A program made the translations under genes and the position numbers. From positions 303,845 to 367,844 of the forward strand of contig ML986615.1 in NCBI GenBank assembly GCA_010094045.1: a stretch of DNA of 64,000 nucleotides, given 5' to 3'. Position 1 is the stretch's first letter. Each line of letters starts with the position of its first letter. This document shows positions 11,484-22,941 of the stretch, in pieces. The notes below the pieces were generated by a model. That model was not told the DNA's origin and searched no databases. It was given only the letters and a program-made list of their open reading frames with translations. Source of the DNA: Lojkania enalia (Eukaryota > Ascomycota > Dothideomycetes > Pleosporales).

Positions 11484-14400
11484 AGTCTTGTAGGTACTAG
11501 AGTGGTGTAACTTACCACAAGAGCGATATTGCTGGCCCCCCCCCCGGCCCCCGAAAAAAATTTTTTTTTTTTGGTCTAATCATTCTCCCAGTGTTTTTGT
11601 TCTACAGTTAGTGATGCACTGCAGAATGATAGGGCGAGGGATCCCTGCAAAGATGACGATGAGTATCTGTCGCACAGGTTGAGGGAATTTGAGCAGGATT
11701 TTCCCTATCAGCAAAATCGCAGTAGGATGAATTGAAGAAATGGCTAGTAAAGTCGCATTCTTACCGTGAAAGGATTATTTTCCAACGTGTATGCGGGCGA
11801 GAAACAAGGGTTCGCTACCAGCGGATGTTTTGTAAATGAGGTCTCACGCCACGCAATCACGGTTTCTGTATATAGACTGGACATGAATGTAATTTTACCC
11901 TTCGACTCCTCACTCCTCAACCTGCCAGCAGAACGACAACTTTCATTTTAAAAAAAAAAATTTCTTTTTTTTTTTTTCGTTCCAAGGACAGAACGCGGGT
12001 ATGGAGGGGAATTCCAACAACAGCTTAACCTGCGCTTAGGTCAGCCTTAGGTTCGTTGACAGAAAGCGCCGATGCTTTGACTCGTTGATGCGTATGCTAT
12101 AGTTCCAACTCCGGATGTTGTCGTGTCACCTCTCGATTGCATGGTGATTCTTCTTACCCGACAGAGAAGATATGATGGCGAACCCTTGGCAGACTAGTCG
12201 CTTGTAGCAAAAGGTGCTAATTCAACACGACTATAGTCACAAATTTGAACATTGACAAGAATCGCACTGCATATTTCAACACGAGTGAACCTCATTACAC
12301 CGCGGCGGACTCAAAAGAAAAAAAAAAAAATTTTTCCTGGCATAGCAGCTGGATAACAGATGGTAAAAAACGACGGATCCGCAAAGCCCTGCTGGATAGC
12401 TAATGCTATCTATGACTGGAGCCTTAGGTTGGCTCATGCCATTCTATTTTCTGGCAACGCAATAAGAAAGCGAGACATCCTCCAATTACGGAGTATGTTG
12501 CCCGCGGATCGATGATCTGGATGCTTAGGAGTCAATCCTTTAAGGTTATACGTCTGACGTAATGACGTGGAGCTGTTTGCCTCTTCACGCCGCCTGCGCC
12601 TGTTGCACCTGGCTTAAATTAAGAGAAGGAGCGCGGATAACATGTCGTTCAAGACAGGCGAGGTCGCTCGAGGATTGTGAGGATCGGGGGGATTATGTTA
12701 TCGGAAAGCATACTCTGCCGAAGTGCCGTCACGGTTTGTACGGTCTTCAACGATTGCACCGCTCAATTTCTCCTGCTACACCGATCATGATCATATGGAC
12801 GAGGCGATGACGATTTGGTAGATCTTGTTCGAGGAAGATTCAATGTAATTGAAGACCCGTCGGGATAAAAAGAGCTAGAATTATTTGATGTAAGGGTGGG
12901 CTCTGGCGGGGTGCGATGATGGTGGCGATACACCAATACCATACTGTTGAACCCGGGCGGCAACAATATTATACGGCAGTTGCACGGGGCGCGAAATCAA
13001 CCACAAACTCATCGTTCAACCCTGTGAGAGTTCGCACTTTCGTCATGCATCTGTTTTCGCGCAGCTCGACATTCTGCATCCCACCAATGAGCCGGGATGA
13101 TGCGCTCACGACCCAAGCGATGCGGTTGTGACGGAAGTATTGACGTTGACCCCACATTCATCCACAAACACCTGGATTGGATTCTTCGAAAAGTGATATT
13201 GGAGTTATTTTCCAGGATGCTCCTGCATTCATAACCAGGCTGGGAAATGGTTTACTCTATTTGACAGTGCCGAGAGCGAACGGGCATCGCATGCAATCTC
13301 TGTTTTGTTTATCACTTAAATTCCGAGTCTGCGTTTCTGGAAATTGATTTGCGTCACGATTCATGCAAGCAGCCGCCTTTATTCGATTCCTTCATCAAAG
13401 CGTTATTCTCGTCGCTGTCCAACGTCTATTTTCCTGCTTCGAACCGCGTACTTCGGCTGACACGTCGAGGCTGAGCAGTCGCGACCTGGTGTTAACGCTG
13501 GTTCTATTTGCGGCCTGAAACGGCGCGAGGGATCTTCACTTCCATGGCTGATTACTCTCTGTGGCGCTGGGGCAGGCTCGCGGTCCGCCGGGGTAAAATT
13601 GGACGTGGTTTGGCGCCGTAATCGCTGAAGGCTTGTCGTCCAGGTCTCTTTCCTGATACAATGTAGCCGCGGCAACACCAAGGCGCGCGGGGGCTGTCAA
13701 TGAGGACCTCCAGGTCTAACAGCAGCGCATTTCGTGCGACAGGTACCGCACCAGGACACGCACAGTGGGCAGTGCCTCTGGGTGGCCGCGGCTGGCCTGG
13801 GAGGGTAGAATCAGCAGGCTGTGAAAGAACAAGTGTTGGTGAGGGCGAAGGCAGAGGAGAAGGCCAGCTGGCTGGCCCTTGTCGGCGTTCCTGATCCCAG
13901 ATCTGACTTAAGCGCCTGATTGGCTGCGCACCAGCGGTTTGGCAGCGTTTCAAAACGAGGCCCGTGCTGCAAAGCTTGTTCGAGATGTACATCTGCACTC
14001 TGTTCTGCCCTGTCCTTCATTTAGGGACATTGCGCGAACTGTGCCGATGCCGCAATGGGCAGATTGGCCCTGGCCCGGTGAGGAGCCGCGAGAAGACATG
14101 GTTTAGTGAGGCAGGTATATCATGGCGCAGGGGTTGGGAGACCGTTCTGGTTTGTGCTACGTGACTGCTAACCTCGCACATATATTTCTCTTCACGCCTG
14201 CCCTGCCGGGTGCGGCAATTCTCCTGCTCATTCACACCTACTATCTCAGCATCACCTGGACTTCCGTGACTCTCAAGGCTCCAGTTTCCCATTCCCCATC
14301 GCGGCGAGAGCACTTGCCACCAGCAGTGATTGGCAAGAATTGACTCGAGTAACGTATTAGAGCAGCCTTCTTATATTCCTGCGCTTTCATTACGTGGTTG

Positions 14401-14608
14401 GGGGGATACACAAAGGTGGGTAGCGGCTCTCCAGAACACCCGACCATTCTTGCTACCACCTTCCACCTCTTCCCCGTTCTTTTCTTCTCCACCAACACGG
14501 CCCCCACGCTCGTTTTCCCTAAGCATACTGTGTCTGCAAAGCTAAACACTTTCTTCCCCAGAGTTGTACGTCCACTGAGCCTATCCCAACATTAGACCAC
14601 CCGCAGAA
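11484..14608. other. 3.1 kb gene-poor region with A/T homopolymer junctions
   Basis: No open frame here resembles a protein, and I found no tRNA or repeat copy. Three A-run/T-run junctions occur at 11554-11572 (preceded by a C run at 11536-11545), 11950-11977 and 12318-12335. The last several hundred bases, pyrimidine-rich around 14450-14520, are probably the promoter and leader of the superoxide dismutase gene. Confidence 0.5.
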
Positions 14609-15599
14609 ATGCTCGCTTCTACTCTCGCACTCCTGGGTGCTGCTGCCTTAGCCAACGCCCAAAGCTCCTCCGTCGTTGCCAATGCACCTGTGGTGACGAG
14701 CAATCCCATTGGGGCATCCTACATCGCCGAGCTCCCGGTAAAGGCGAACAGCAACGTCGTCGGCTCTCTGGCAGCATCCTCAGCTCCCGATGGCAAAGGC
14801 GTGTTGTTTGCGCTCTCCGTTTCGGGTCTGCCTAGCGAGGGTGGTCCATTCAGTAAGTCCAGCCCTGATATTGATTAAAACATGAAACCATGTCGAAGCT
14901 TCTTCGATTCGAGGAAACGTATGCTAATGGTTCAAGTGTACCACATCCACGAGAAACCAGTTCCAGCAGACGGTAACTGCACGGGCACCGGCACGCATCT
15001 TGATCCATACAAGCGTGGCGAGACTCCAGCTTGCGACGGCACGAAGCCAGAGACCTGCCAGACTGGCGACCTAAGCGGCAAATATGGCACGATTACTGGG
15101 ACGGCGGGGTCTCAAAAGTAAGCCTACCCTAGAGATTCTTAGCAGCAAGCAGTGCTATGCTATGCTCTCATGTTTTCAGGGGCCGTATATGACACATAAC
15201 CGTTGACTAACATGTTCTAACAGCTACATTGACCTCTATTCCTCCACCAACCCGTCAGACCCAGCCTACTTTGGCAATCTTTCCGTCGTGATCCATCTCG
15301 CCAACAAGACTCGCGTCGCTTGCGCTAATTTCAAACAAATCTCGCCAGGCGTCCCTCTAGGCACTGGAACCGCGGGCTCTTCCGGCTACGCTCTTCCTAC
15401 CGGTACCGGTGGCTACAACCACACCTTGACCATGTCCACCACCGCCACCGGCACCGGCTCCCCTGATAGCAATGGAGGACAACCAACTGCCACACCCCCA
15501 GCTGCAACTACTACACCGCCAGGCAGTGGAGCAGACAAGGTCCTCGCCGGAACAATCAGCATGCTCATCACAGGATTCATGGCCATGCTCATGCTATAA
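14609..15599 (+). CDS. Cell-surface GPI-anchored superoxide dismutase (SOD5-like)
   Basis: Three exons, 14609-14852, 14937-15117 and 15224-15599, give 266 residues. A signal peptide MLASTLALLGAAALANAQ is followed by the SOD domain with YHIHEKPVPADGNCTGTGTH, CQTGDLSGKYG and VVIHLANKTRVACANF. A Ser/Thr/Gly-rich linker and a C-terminal hydrophobic tail (ISMLITGFMAMLML) indicate GPI attachment to the wall. The visible histidines (HxH, THLDP, VIH) match the copper site. I do not see a full zinc-binding loop, which fits the extracellular copper-only SODs of fungi such as Candida SOD5; this is an inference. Probable role: removing superoxide outside the cell, for example host or environmental oxidative bursts. 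Confidence 0.88.
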
Positions 15600-16199
15600 A
15601 CCGGAAATTATGTGCAGGAAAAATGGGGATTCTGAATGTTCAAAGTGCATATTGGCGTTCTAGGTATATCATTCTGCAAGAGTGTTTGCAAAGACTGTTG
15701 CGGTTTTCATGTCAGCTAAACACATGGCACATGATGTGTTATCATTGTTACGATACAAGGCTTACGAAGTAGGGGCTTTTGCTTGTGATGCGGATGACAG
15801 CAGCGGGGGTGTAATAAGAAACAGGAGATACCACATGTAGATACTCAGATCACTAGAATCTCATATTACAACATCTAGCTTTTATGATGACTAGGTGTCA
15901 GCTAACATTAAGTCCTGAAGCCAGAAAACAGCATAAACCGAGAATGAATTCCTCGTAGGTCAAACACAAAGATGCAATGATACTCGTCTAATAGGGCTCA
16001 ATGAGAGCCAAGTCCCGAATGGATTCTTATTATGAAAGGGTATCTCAAAGTGACTAGTCCCACACGCCGTTCTCCATACCTAGCCCTATATTCATGAAAA
16101 CACCTTGCTGAAGCAGCACAGTTCTCCATGCCTGACCCCATATCTAAGAAACAATCTTGCCGAAGCAGGTAACATGTTGCCTTTAACGGATATCACCGT
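15600..16199. other. Intergenic region between convergent genes
   Basis: Holds the 3' ends of the superoxide dismutase and Cus2-like genes. A phrase resembling 'ctccatacctagccctatat' and 'ctccatgcctgaccccatat' recurs near 16073 and 16123, suggesting a small local duplication of about 50 bp. Nothing else is seen. Confidence 0.5.
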
Positions 16200-17498
16200 C
16201 TACTTCTTAGCCTCGAGAGACTGACCGAAGCGCTCGAGACGCTCGGCCTCCTCCTCTGAGTCCTCCGCGCCCTTCTTACCGCTCTTCCTAAACCGAAACC
16301 TATCGATCGGAACATAGCCGATAAGCTTCTGCTTCTTGCCCTTTTCGCCGTAGAGTTTGCCGTTGTACTTCTTCACAAACTTGGCAGCCTGGTGGTCTTC
16401 CTTGAAGCGAAACATCATGACCCCCTCAGGCTCTTTGTCATAAAGGACGACGTTGGTAACCTCTCCACACGTCTCAGCCTCCTCACGGAAGTCTTCCTTA
16501 ATATATAGAATAAGTCCCGGGTCTTCATCGATCTCGTCGAGGGTGAAACAGTGCTTAAGGATGGCATAGTTAGCATACTTGTTCTTCGGCAAGTAGTCCA
16601 CAGGGGCTTCATCGTCGGACCATTCGGCCAGCTTCCTACGACACAGTCAGCCTTGAACGCCAGACCGGGGTGCGAGACTTACCGGTTCATCTCAGCACGG
16701 TTGCGCTCTGCGGCTTTCTTCTCCTCGCGCTTAAACTTCATATCACCGGTATTCTGAGACTTCTTGTATGATTGCTGCGCTTCCTCGACAATCATTTTGA
16801 CTCCGCAACCATAACGAAGTTCACGGTCATCGCAGAGGTTGATCGCCTGACGGACAGATTCTTTCCTGAAGAAGACAATCAAAGCCTCACCCTTGAAGTT
16901 GCCGTCATCATCGGTGTACATAGTGACACGCTTCTTGCCATCAACACCCTCATCGATGAGGCCCGCGAACCTTCCGAATTCCTCTTCAATCTCTAGAAGA
17001 GTAGCATCCAACGGCAAGCCCCTAACAAAGACGGCGCGGTTCTCGTTCTGGACTTTAGCCTTCTTACTGGCCTGGAAAAAATTGTTATAAGCTTCCACTG
17101 AAGACTTGAATTATCGAGACTTACTGCCTCGGCAAGCTCAGCAGCCTTGCGCTTCTTTTGCTGCGACTTGGAGAGCTCCGTCTCGTGCGACTCGTCGTCC
17201 CAATGGCCGCCGTAGTTGGCTTGCATAGCGGCGACTTCTTCTTCGGTGGCCTGTGTTGCTAAAAGTAAGGTCGCGGTCCGGAAGCCGAAGCGCTATAGGA
17301 TGAACTTACCGGCACAAACCACTTATTGACACTCGAATTCCACTCCCATTCCTCGCCATCCTCATCTACGAGGAGATACTTGCTGTCAGCGAAGGAATAG
17401 GAGATACGTTCATCGTTCTTGAAGTCATCGACGTCCTGCGGGAAAGGAGTGCGTTTTGAAGCTGTCGGGCTCTGCGAGGCTGGACCTGGAGAAGCCAT
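16200..17498 (-). CDS. Cus2 / Tat-SF1 family splicing factor
   Basis: Four exons, 17498-17310, 17250-17125, 17071-16683 and 16635-16200, give 379 residues, all junctions in phase. The N-terminus has an OCRE-like aromatic segment (YLLVDEDGEEWEWNSSVNKW). RRM1 begins NRAVFVRGLPLDATLLEI (about residue 117). The second RRM is of the UHM type, starting HCFTLDEIDEDPGLILYIKE and containing EGVMMFRFKE. This architecture is that of yeast Cus2 and human HTATSF1, which chaperone U2 snRNP and bind the SF3B1/Prp5 region. For intron 2 I chose the acceptor at 17072, since the nearer AG breaks the frame. The protein should be nuclear. Divergent from the TLC-domain gene. Confidence 0.93.
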
Positions 17499-18403
17499 TG
17501 CGCTACTGTAGGTTTGCAGAGGTATAAGACTTGGTTATGTTAGCACGTTGAACGAAAACCAAAGCAACGTGCGATGGGACTAACAAAGGAGTAGAAAATT
17601 TGTGATATAAGGCGCGACGATCCACAAGAAATGGTTGGCCGGTGTGGTATTTGTGTCGACCGTGACGAGGTGAAGGCGGGTTGTTGTGTCGAAAATAAGT
17701 CGACTCGACGCACGGACCAGCGGCAGATTCACGTGTGGTGTCTTACCTAAGCGAAGGCGGTGAGAGGCGGCTTGGTTGACGGGCTGGCAGATGGTTAGAG
17801 TGTCCGCTCATTGTTCGCTGACATCGTGTCGTCCAGATACAGACATCGTACGGTATCGGATTGCTATGATGAGCCCGCCGGTCGGACAAGTATGGGTCTC
17901 CCGGGGGTGTTGGCGGGGGTTTTGGATTGAAGCAACGTTGCTGGGCCGTCAGTCATTGCACGCCGTGTCCCATTCTTGAACGCCTAGCGAAGAGGGTGCT
18001 GTCAAGACCTACACAGAGCGTCGATGGATACGGGCGGACGGCTGGTTTATTGATCGATTTCGACGTAGGGTAGAGTGCAGTGCAATGAAAGAATGACGGA
18101 CACTCCTGACCGCACAAATTAGGGCTCGCGATCGACAGCGCTTGCCACTTAACACGTGAACTGGAGCCCCGCCACTCCCATTCTAAGGCAGGGTTTCAGC
18201 ACAGACATGGCACAGGGTTCAATTACGGCACCATAGCTTCCGGATACACATTCCAAACACCTTCTTTAAGTGTCTCCTGTAGGTCGTGCTGGACTCATTG
18301 GTCATGCGCTTGCCACTGCTATAACTGTTCATTACCTCCTCTTTGTCCGAATATTCTCGTTGCGGTACTATTTTCGATTCGTTCTACCCTTCCGGGGAAA
18401 TTT
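17499..18403. promoter_or_regulatory. Divergent promoter region between Cus2-like and TLC-domain genes
   Basis: Start codons at 17498 (minus) and 18404 (plus) face apart over 905 bp. No gene is visible; short open frames look like chance. Function inferred from position. Confidence 0.45.
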
Positions 18404-19428
18404 ATGATGAGGGATCCTATCCCCGCACCGGCTATCCTCGTGGGCGTCGCAAGACCTCTCGCAGAGAAGCTATCAATGAGCACGTTACCCTACCATGTCC
18501 ATGAGATTCTATTGGGGTTTCTCGGGTATCACCTCATTCTCTATATCGTCTCTCCGATCTGCTCGCAGCTCTTGGTTCCCAAGACATATCGCTCCTTCAA
18601 TAAGCGCACGCGACTCAATTGGAACATCCATTGGGTTTCCATGGTCCAATCCATCTTCATAAATATTACAGCGCTATACGTCGTCTTCCATGATGTCGAA
18701 AGGCTAGAGATGGATTGGAAGGGCCGACTCTGGGGCTACACTCCGGCGAGCGGTATGGTGCAAGGGTTCGCTGCGGGATATTTCCTGTGGGACGTGCAAG
18801 TATCCTCTCAGTATATATCTATTTCTGGCGCCAGTGCCTTGCTCCACGCAATCGGTGCCTTGGTCGTGACCTGTATTGGATTTGTATGTTTTCTTAACCG
18901 CGAAGCCGCTTGAATAAGCTTAGACTAACGCGATTATAGAGGCCCTTCGGAAATTACTATGGCTTATCCTTCGTCCTGTATGAACTATCAACGCCGTTCC
19001 TCAACATCCACTGGTTCTGCGACAAGTTGAACATCACCGGATCGAAGCTACAATTGTATAACGGGATCGGTCTACTTGTTACATTCTTCCTTTGCCGGCT
19101 CGTTTGGGGATCCTATCAGTCAATCTTGATCTATTCGGACATCTACAAAGCATTGTCAACCAATTCAATAAACCAAATGGGCTATTTGTTGGACGAGGGT
19201 ATCTGTAGTGGAAATGCTAGTAAAACTATGATTGAAGGGGCAGAGCTGGGTAGTTGCCAGCTGGGGAAGCTTCCAGCTTGGCTCGTGGGTGTATATCTGA
19301 TTGGGAATACCGCCCTGAGCCTCTTGAACTTTTACTGGTTCTCTCAAATGATAAAGGCCGTCAGGAAAAGATTTGTGCCAAGGAAAGGTCGAAAACAAGG
19401 GAATAGGAGTATGGAGAAGAGCCAATAA
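18404..19428 (+). CDS. TLC-domain membrane protein (TMEM56/TLCD4-like)
   Basis: Two exons, 18404-18883 and 18940-19428, give 322 residues. Several hydrophobic spans are visible, including LGFLGYHLILYIVSPICSQL, LHAIGALVVTCIGF and LYNGIGLLVTFFLCRLVWG. The TLC signature runs from SFNKRTRLNWNIHWVSMVQS through GYFLWDVQ and FGNYYGLSFVLYELSTPFLN to IHWFCDKL. The intron splits FRPFGNYY exactly between F and R. TLC proteins act in lipid metabolism or sensing in ER and plasma membranes; unlike ceramide synthases, this one lacks an obvious HH active-site pair, so enzymatic activity is uncertain. Ends in a basic tail (RKGRKQGNR). Convergent with the next gene. Confidence 0.85.
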
Positions 19429-19557
19429 CGTGCAGATCATATAGGAGGACAAACGAGTCCACGGCAAATACAGGAACAAGGATATTGAAGAGAACTCGTC
19501 GCTAGGATCAAACAAGCCTTGTATCACATAAAGCAGACTCCTATGAGATTCTATAGT

Positions 19558-20415
19558 TCAGAATATCCCTGGTCTACTGTCTCCTCCGAAGCCCAAAGCT
19601 CTTATACCTTCCTCTAATTGTATGGCGTCGTCCACGCTCTTCATTGGTCCACCCCACTTGATCAAACCTCTCTCATCAACAGCATAGGCGCCACCGACCT
19701 GCCATCTACAACCTCCCTCTCCAACTTGCCGGCCCCACACACCTTCCTTCTTACCCAGCATGTACTGATTGTATCCATTTCTGGGGTTCAGAACATGACC
19801 CCAATTTGATATGCCTAGCCCCCAGAGTGCGTATAGTTCACGCGCCTGATCGACCACAACATCTACATTCCAGGCGCCACCGAGGGACTTCACCCAGTCG
19901 TTCGTCGCTTGAGGCGTGCAGTGAGATATAGCGATAAAACGGATGGAAGGATATCGGTTGCTTAGAGAACGCATTGCGAGGAATAGCTTCTCTGTGACTA
20001 ATTTGCATCTATTAGCGCCCTATCCCTACGAGTTCAATGCTTGGGTCCAAGGCAACTCAGGGGCTCACTCACAAGGACACCCGCAAAATCTCAAAAACAG
20101 AACGAAGCATGGCCTCCCGTCCATAGCAGGGAACTTGAGTTTTACGTTATTCTGTGCTCTATCTCCTACTTTTGGCGAGTCGCGAACCGGGTTCGGAGGC
20201 GGTTGAGGTGTTTTCCATGAATCGAAGGCTTTAGGGACGCTCCATTGTACGTTCGCAAACGGATTTTGGAACCCCCCTCCCTCGTTCCCATCCGTCGCTC
20301 CTTTATCACCGCTCTTGGTTGTATAACTTTCTTCGGATTTCGGAAACGATGGCAGCGAGACGTTTCCTAGTCCTGCCTTATGAAGCGCGATTTTGGTGCC
20401 GAGTTTACTGAACAT
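19558..20415 (-). CDS. Peroxiredoxin-like protein (AhpC/TSA_2, PRXL2 type)
   Basis: Two exons, 20415-20073 and 19997-19558, give 260 residues. After a Pro/Ser-rich N-terminal 75 residues comes a thioredoxin-like fold: RPCFVLFLRFCGCPFTEKLF with cysteines at the position used by PRX-like proteins, then IRFIAISHCTPQATNDWV and LYALWGLGISNWGHVLNP. The intron falls inside the CGCP-FTEK motif in frame. The first in-frame ATG with a sensible protein start is MFSKLGTK; an open frame continues upstream but contains GTAAGT...CAG sequence suggesting a spliced leader. Probably a thiol-dependent redox enzyme, cytosolic; substrate unknown. Confidence 0.8.
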
Positions 20416-20975
20416 AATTGCCGTTAGAGTACAGGAGACTACGGGTTGAAGAAGGGGAGTGAACACAACGGGCACACTTACGAATTGGCAGAACGGCGCC
20501 TTTGTAAGGAGCTGGTGAGTGTTTGGCATAGTGCAGAGCTGAGACGGGAGATGTCGCACGGACATTCGCTTCTAGACCCTGAGATCGGGAAGGCGCCCCA
20601 TGTCCATGCACTAAGGGGCTAGGTCTCGCTTGCTTCGCAGCATCAAGGTTGTTCTGATTGCAAACATCATCAATTCTTCGTCTTCAACTATCAAGTATTG
20701 GCATCGTGGAATTATCCTACAGTTGTAGCAATATATACTGTCGCTAACCAAATACATACAAACAATCTTACTCTCGAAGGCGCCCAACATAAAGGATGAA
20801 GTCTAACAGTGGTATCTTCGAAGTAGAAAGAAACTCGCACCAAACGAAGGTATGATACACAAAGAGAATCTCCAGATGATTAAAATAGGTATTGGCGGTC
20901 CACGTTTCTCCTCCATTTCCTCGGCATGTTCGTTTCTTGTTCGTCCCATTCCTTTTTTTAGGTCTCTGAGAGGAA
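20416..20975. other. Intergenic region
   Basis: Leader and promoter of the peroxiredoxin-like gene (minus strand) and the 3' end of the methyltransferase-like gene. An intron-like GTAAGT to CAG stretch (about 20493-20411) lies in the leader. Nothing else is seen. Confidence 0.5.
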
Positions 20976-22941
20976 TTAGGTTTTGAAGGCGTAAATAGCG
21001 CCGCATTCGAACACTGTCTTGTATTTTAGACACTCCTGCATCACCTCCTCATCTTCCCACCACCAGCGTGGCTCTCCAGGTAAGTCATCGACATATTCAC
21101 CCCAGATGTCCTTCCATAGTGCCCGTCCGATTAACGTCGAGAGCTCGCCGTCAACGTCCGAGGAAGCCTCATCGAACGAACAAGGTAGCTTCATGTTCAT
21201 ATCATACTCACCCATAGAAAGACGACTTACTGGTAGGTCGAAGCCGGCATCCGTGACCCAGCCCGGAACCAGGGTACAAGGTTTCGAGCATCGGAATAAC
21301 TTCTCTAGGTTAAGAGACACTCTGTCCTCTATCCAGGCCCTCATCCTTGGTCCAGTGGTCTTCCTCACTGGAGCAGCATCCATGATCCTGATCTCAAGCA
21401 TTCCACCAGGCGCAAGGAGTCTATAGCAATCGCTAAATATCTGTGGTAATTTGGATGACTGTACTAGCGACGGAAGAGTAGAGGCTCGAATATGAGAAAA
21501 AGATGCTTCCGGGTACGGAAACGGCACTGCCCCTGGTTGAGGAACGGTCATGTATGATACATTCCCAGGCAACGGTATGAGTCGCTGGGGAACAGTTGTA
21601 AGGTAATGAATCTTGGCCTTGGGATGCATTGCAGAAAGTTGATATACCTCGGCTGAGGTACCCTAGTCAGATATTGCTTACAGAAAATGGGGGCTGATAG
21701 CTTACAGAGGTTGCCGTATAGTTCCAGGATCCTCCCTGTATTCGATTTGGGCCTGGGTACAACTCTTGAACTTCCCAAATTTTGTAGTTGAAATGCAGTC
21801 AACACCCAGAGCTCTTTTTCTAATAGCACTTCCTGATCTACTTCTTCATCGGCGCCTTTGCTCCACTCTTCATTGAGGCGGTCGAGGATCACCTTCGGGC
21901 CAGCACTCTCCATGCGTCTAATGAATCGTTGGAAACGACTAAGTTCCACCGTACTACTATGCACAGCTACGATATCTTCGCCTGGGACAGGAGGAAGTGA
22001 CTTGTCATCCTGGAGTTCTTTCTCCATCTCCTTTGGAAGCACAATATCCCAGTCTGAAGGCGGCCTCCAAGCGACTAAATTCTTGTCTGATAAGCCACTA
22101 GCATAAGACGTGTTCTTGTTTAGTGCTGGTGCCTGGGGGGCCTCTTCAGATTCAGGTGGACTTTCTAACTGTAGGTTTGCCAGGTCAAGGCGTCCCTCAA
22201 TCCGCACTGAGTATGGCTTTCTATGGCATAGTCAGACACAGACACCAAGATCAACAAACTGTCGTACCTTTTCTTTTTTTTCTCTTTTGTACTCAATAGT
22301 CCAGTGTCATTTGGCTCGGCAGATTCTTCACTAAGTCTCGTAGTCCGAGCAATGTAGGAGGTCGGGCTAAGTTGCTGGACTTCGTGCACTTCATCAATGA
22401 TTTTAATTTTCCCAGGAGATTTCCAACCCCATTGACGCTCATCTGTCACTGTTAGTACACATACTTGACTTGGTATTCTGGACTAACTAGAAGATCGTGA
22501 ACCACTTGAGCCAGTCCGCCGTGATGAAAGGTCGCCTTCAAGTTCGGGAACCTCGTACTCTGGTGGATCTATCGGCGCGCCAGAGGGTAAGGTAGAATGC
22601 AAAGAGGTCGAGTATGTCCATGCCGGTTGCAGAGTAGGATCTCGTACATCCCGAGGCTCGATTTCGATCGGTTGTGGAACAGAAATAGATGGTTTTCGTG
22701 ATTTATGTCCGCTGTGAGTTGTCTCAGGTCGGGGTCTTGCAATTGGTATTGTTTGCTTCGCCTTTTTTAAGCTCGCAGGCCACCATATCTCCTTGTCGTC
22801 CGGGATAGAGCTCTTAGAACTCTGAGAGCTTCTAATAGAGAGTGCTGCGGAAGAGCTGGGGCGCTCTTTGGCTTTCCTCTCCCTCCGCTCGCCGACCTTC
22901 TCTACGTCGGGGTCCACCCATGACAGGTCAGCGGAGAACAT
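20976..22941 (-). CDS. SAM-dependent methyltransferase-like protein
   Basis: Four exons, 22941-22488, 22442-22268, 22220-21706 and 21652-20976, give 606 residues; phases agree at every junction. The N-terminal 200 residues are basic, Ser/Pro-rich and probably disordered (MFSADLSWVDPDVEKVGERR). The C-terminal 200 contain a class I methyltransferase layout: RILELYGNL in the motif I position, FSHIRASTLPSL, then CYRLLAPGGMLEIRIMD, the usual post-motif III segment. The canonical glycine-rich motif I (GxGxG) is not clear, so SAM binding may be weak or lost. Fungal proteins of this layout are mostly uncharacterised. Exon 4 uses the CCTCAG acceptor because the preceding AG breaks the frame. Confidence 0.72.

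Noticed and set aside
13552..13998. A 148-residue minus-strand ORF in the gene-poor gap
   Set aside because: Arg/Pro-rich low-complexity composition with no family resemblance; likely chance in GC-rich DNA.
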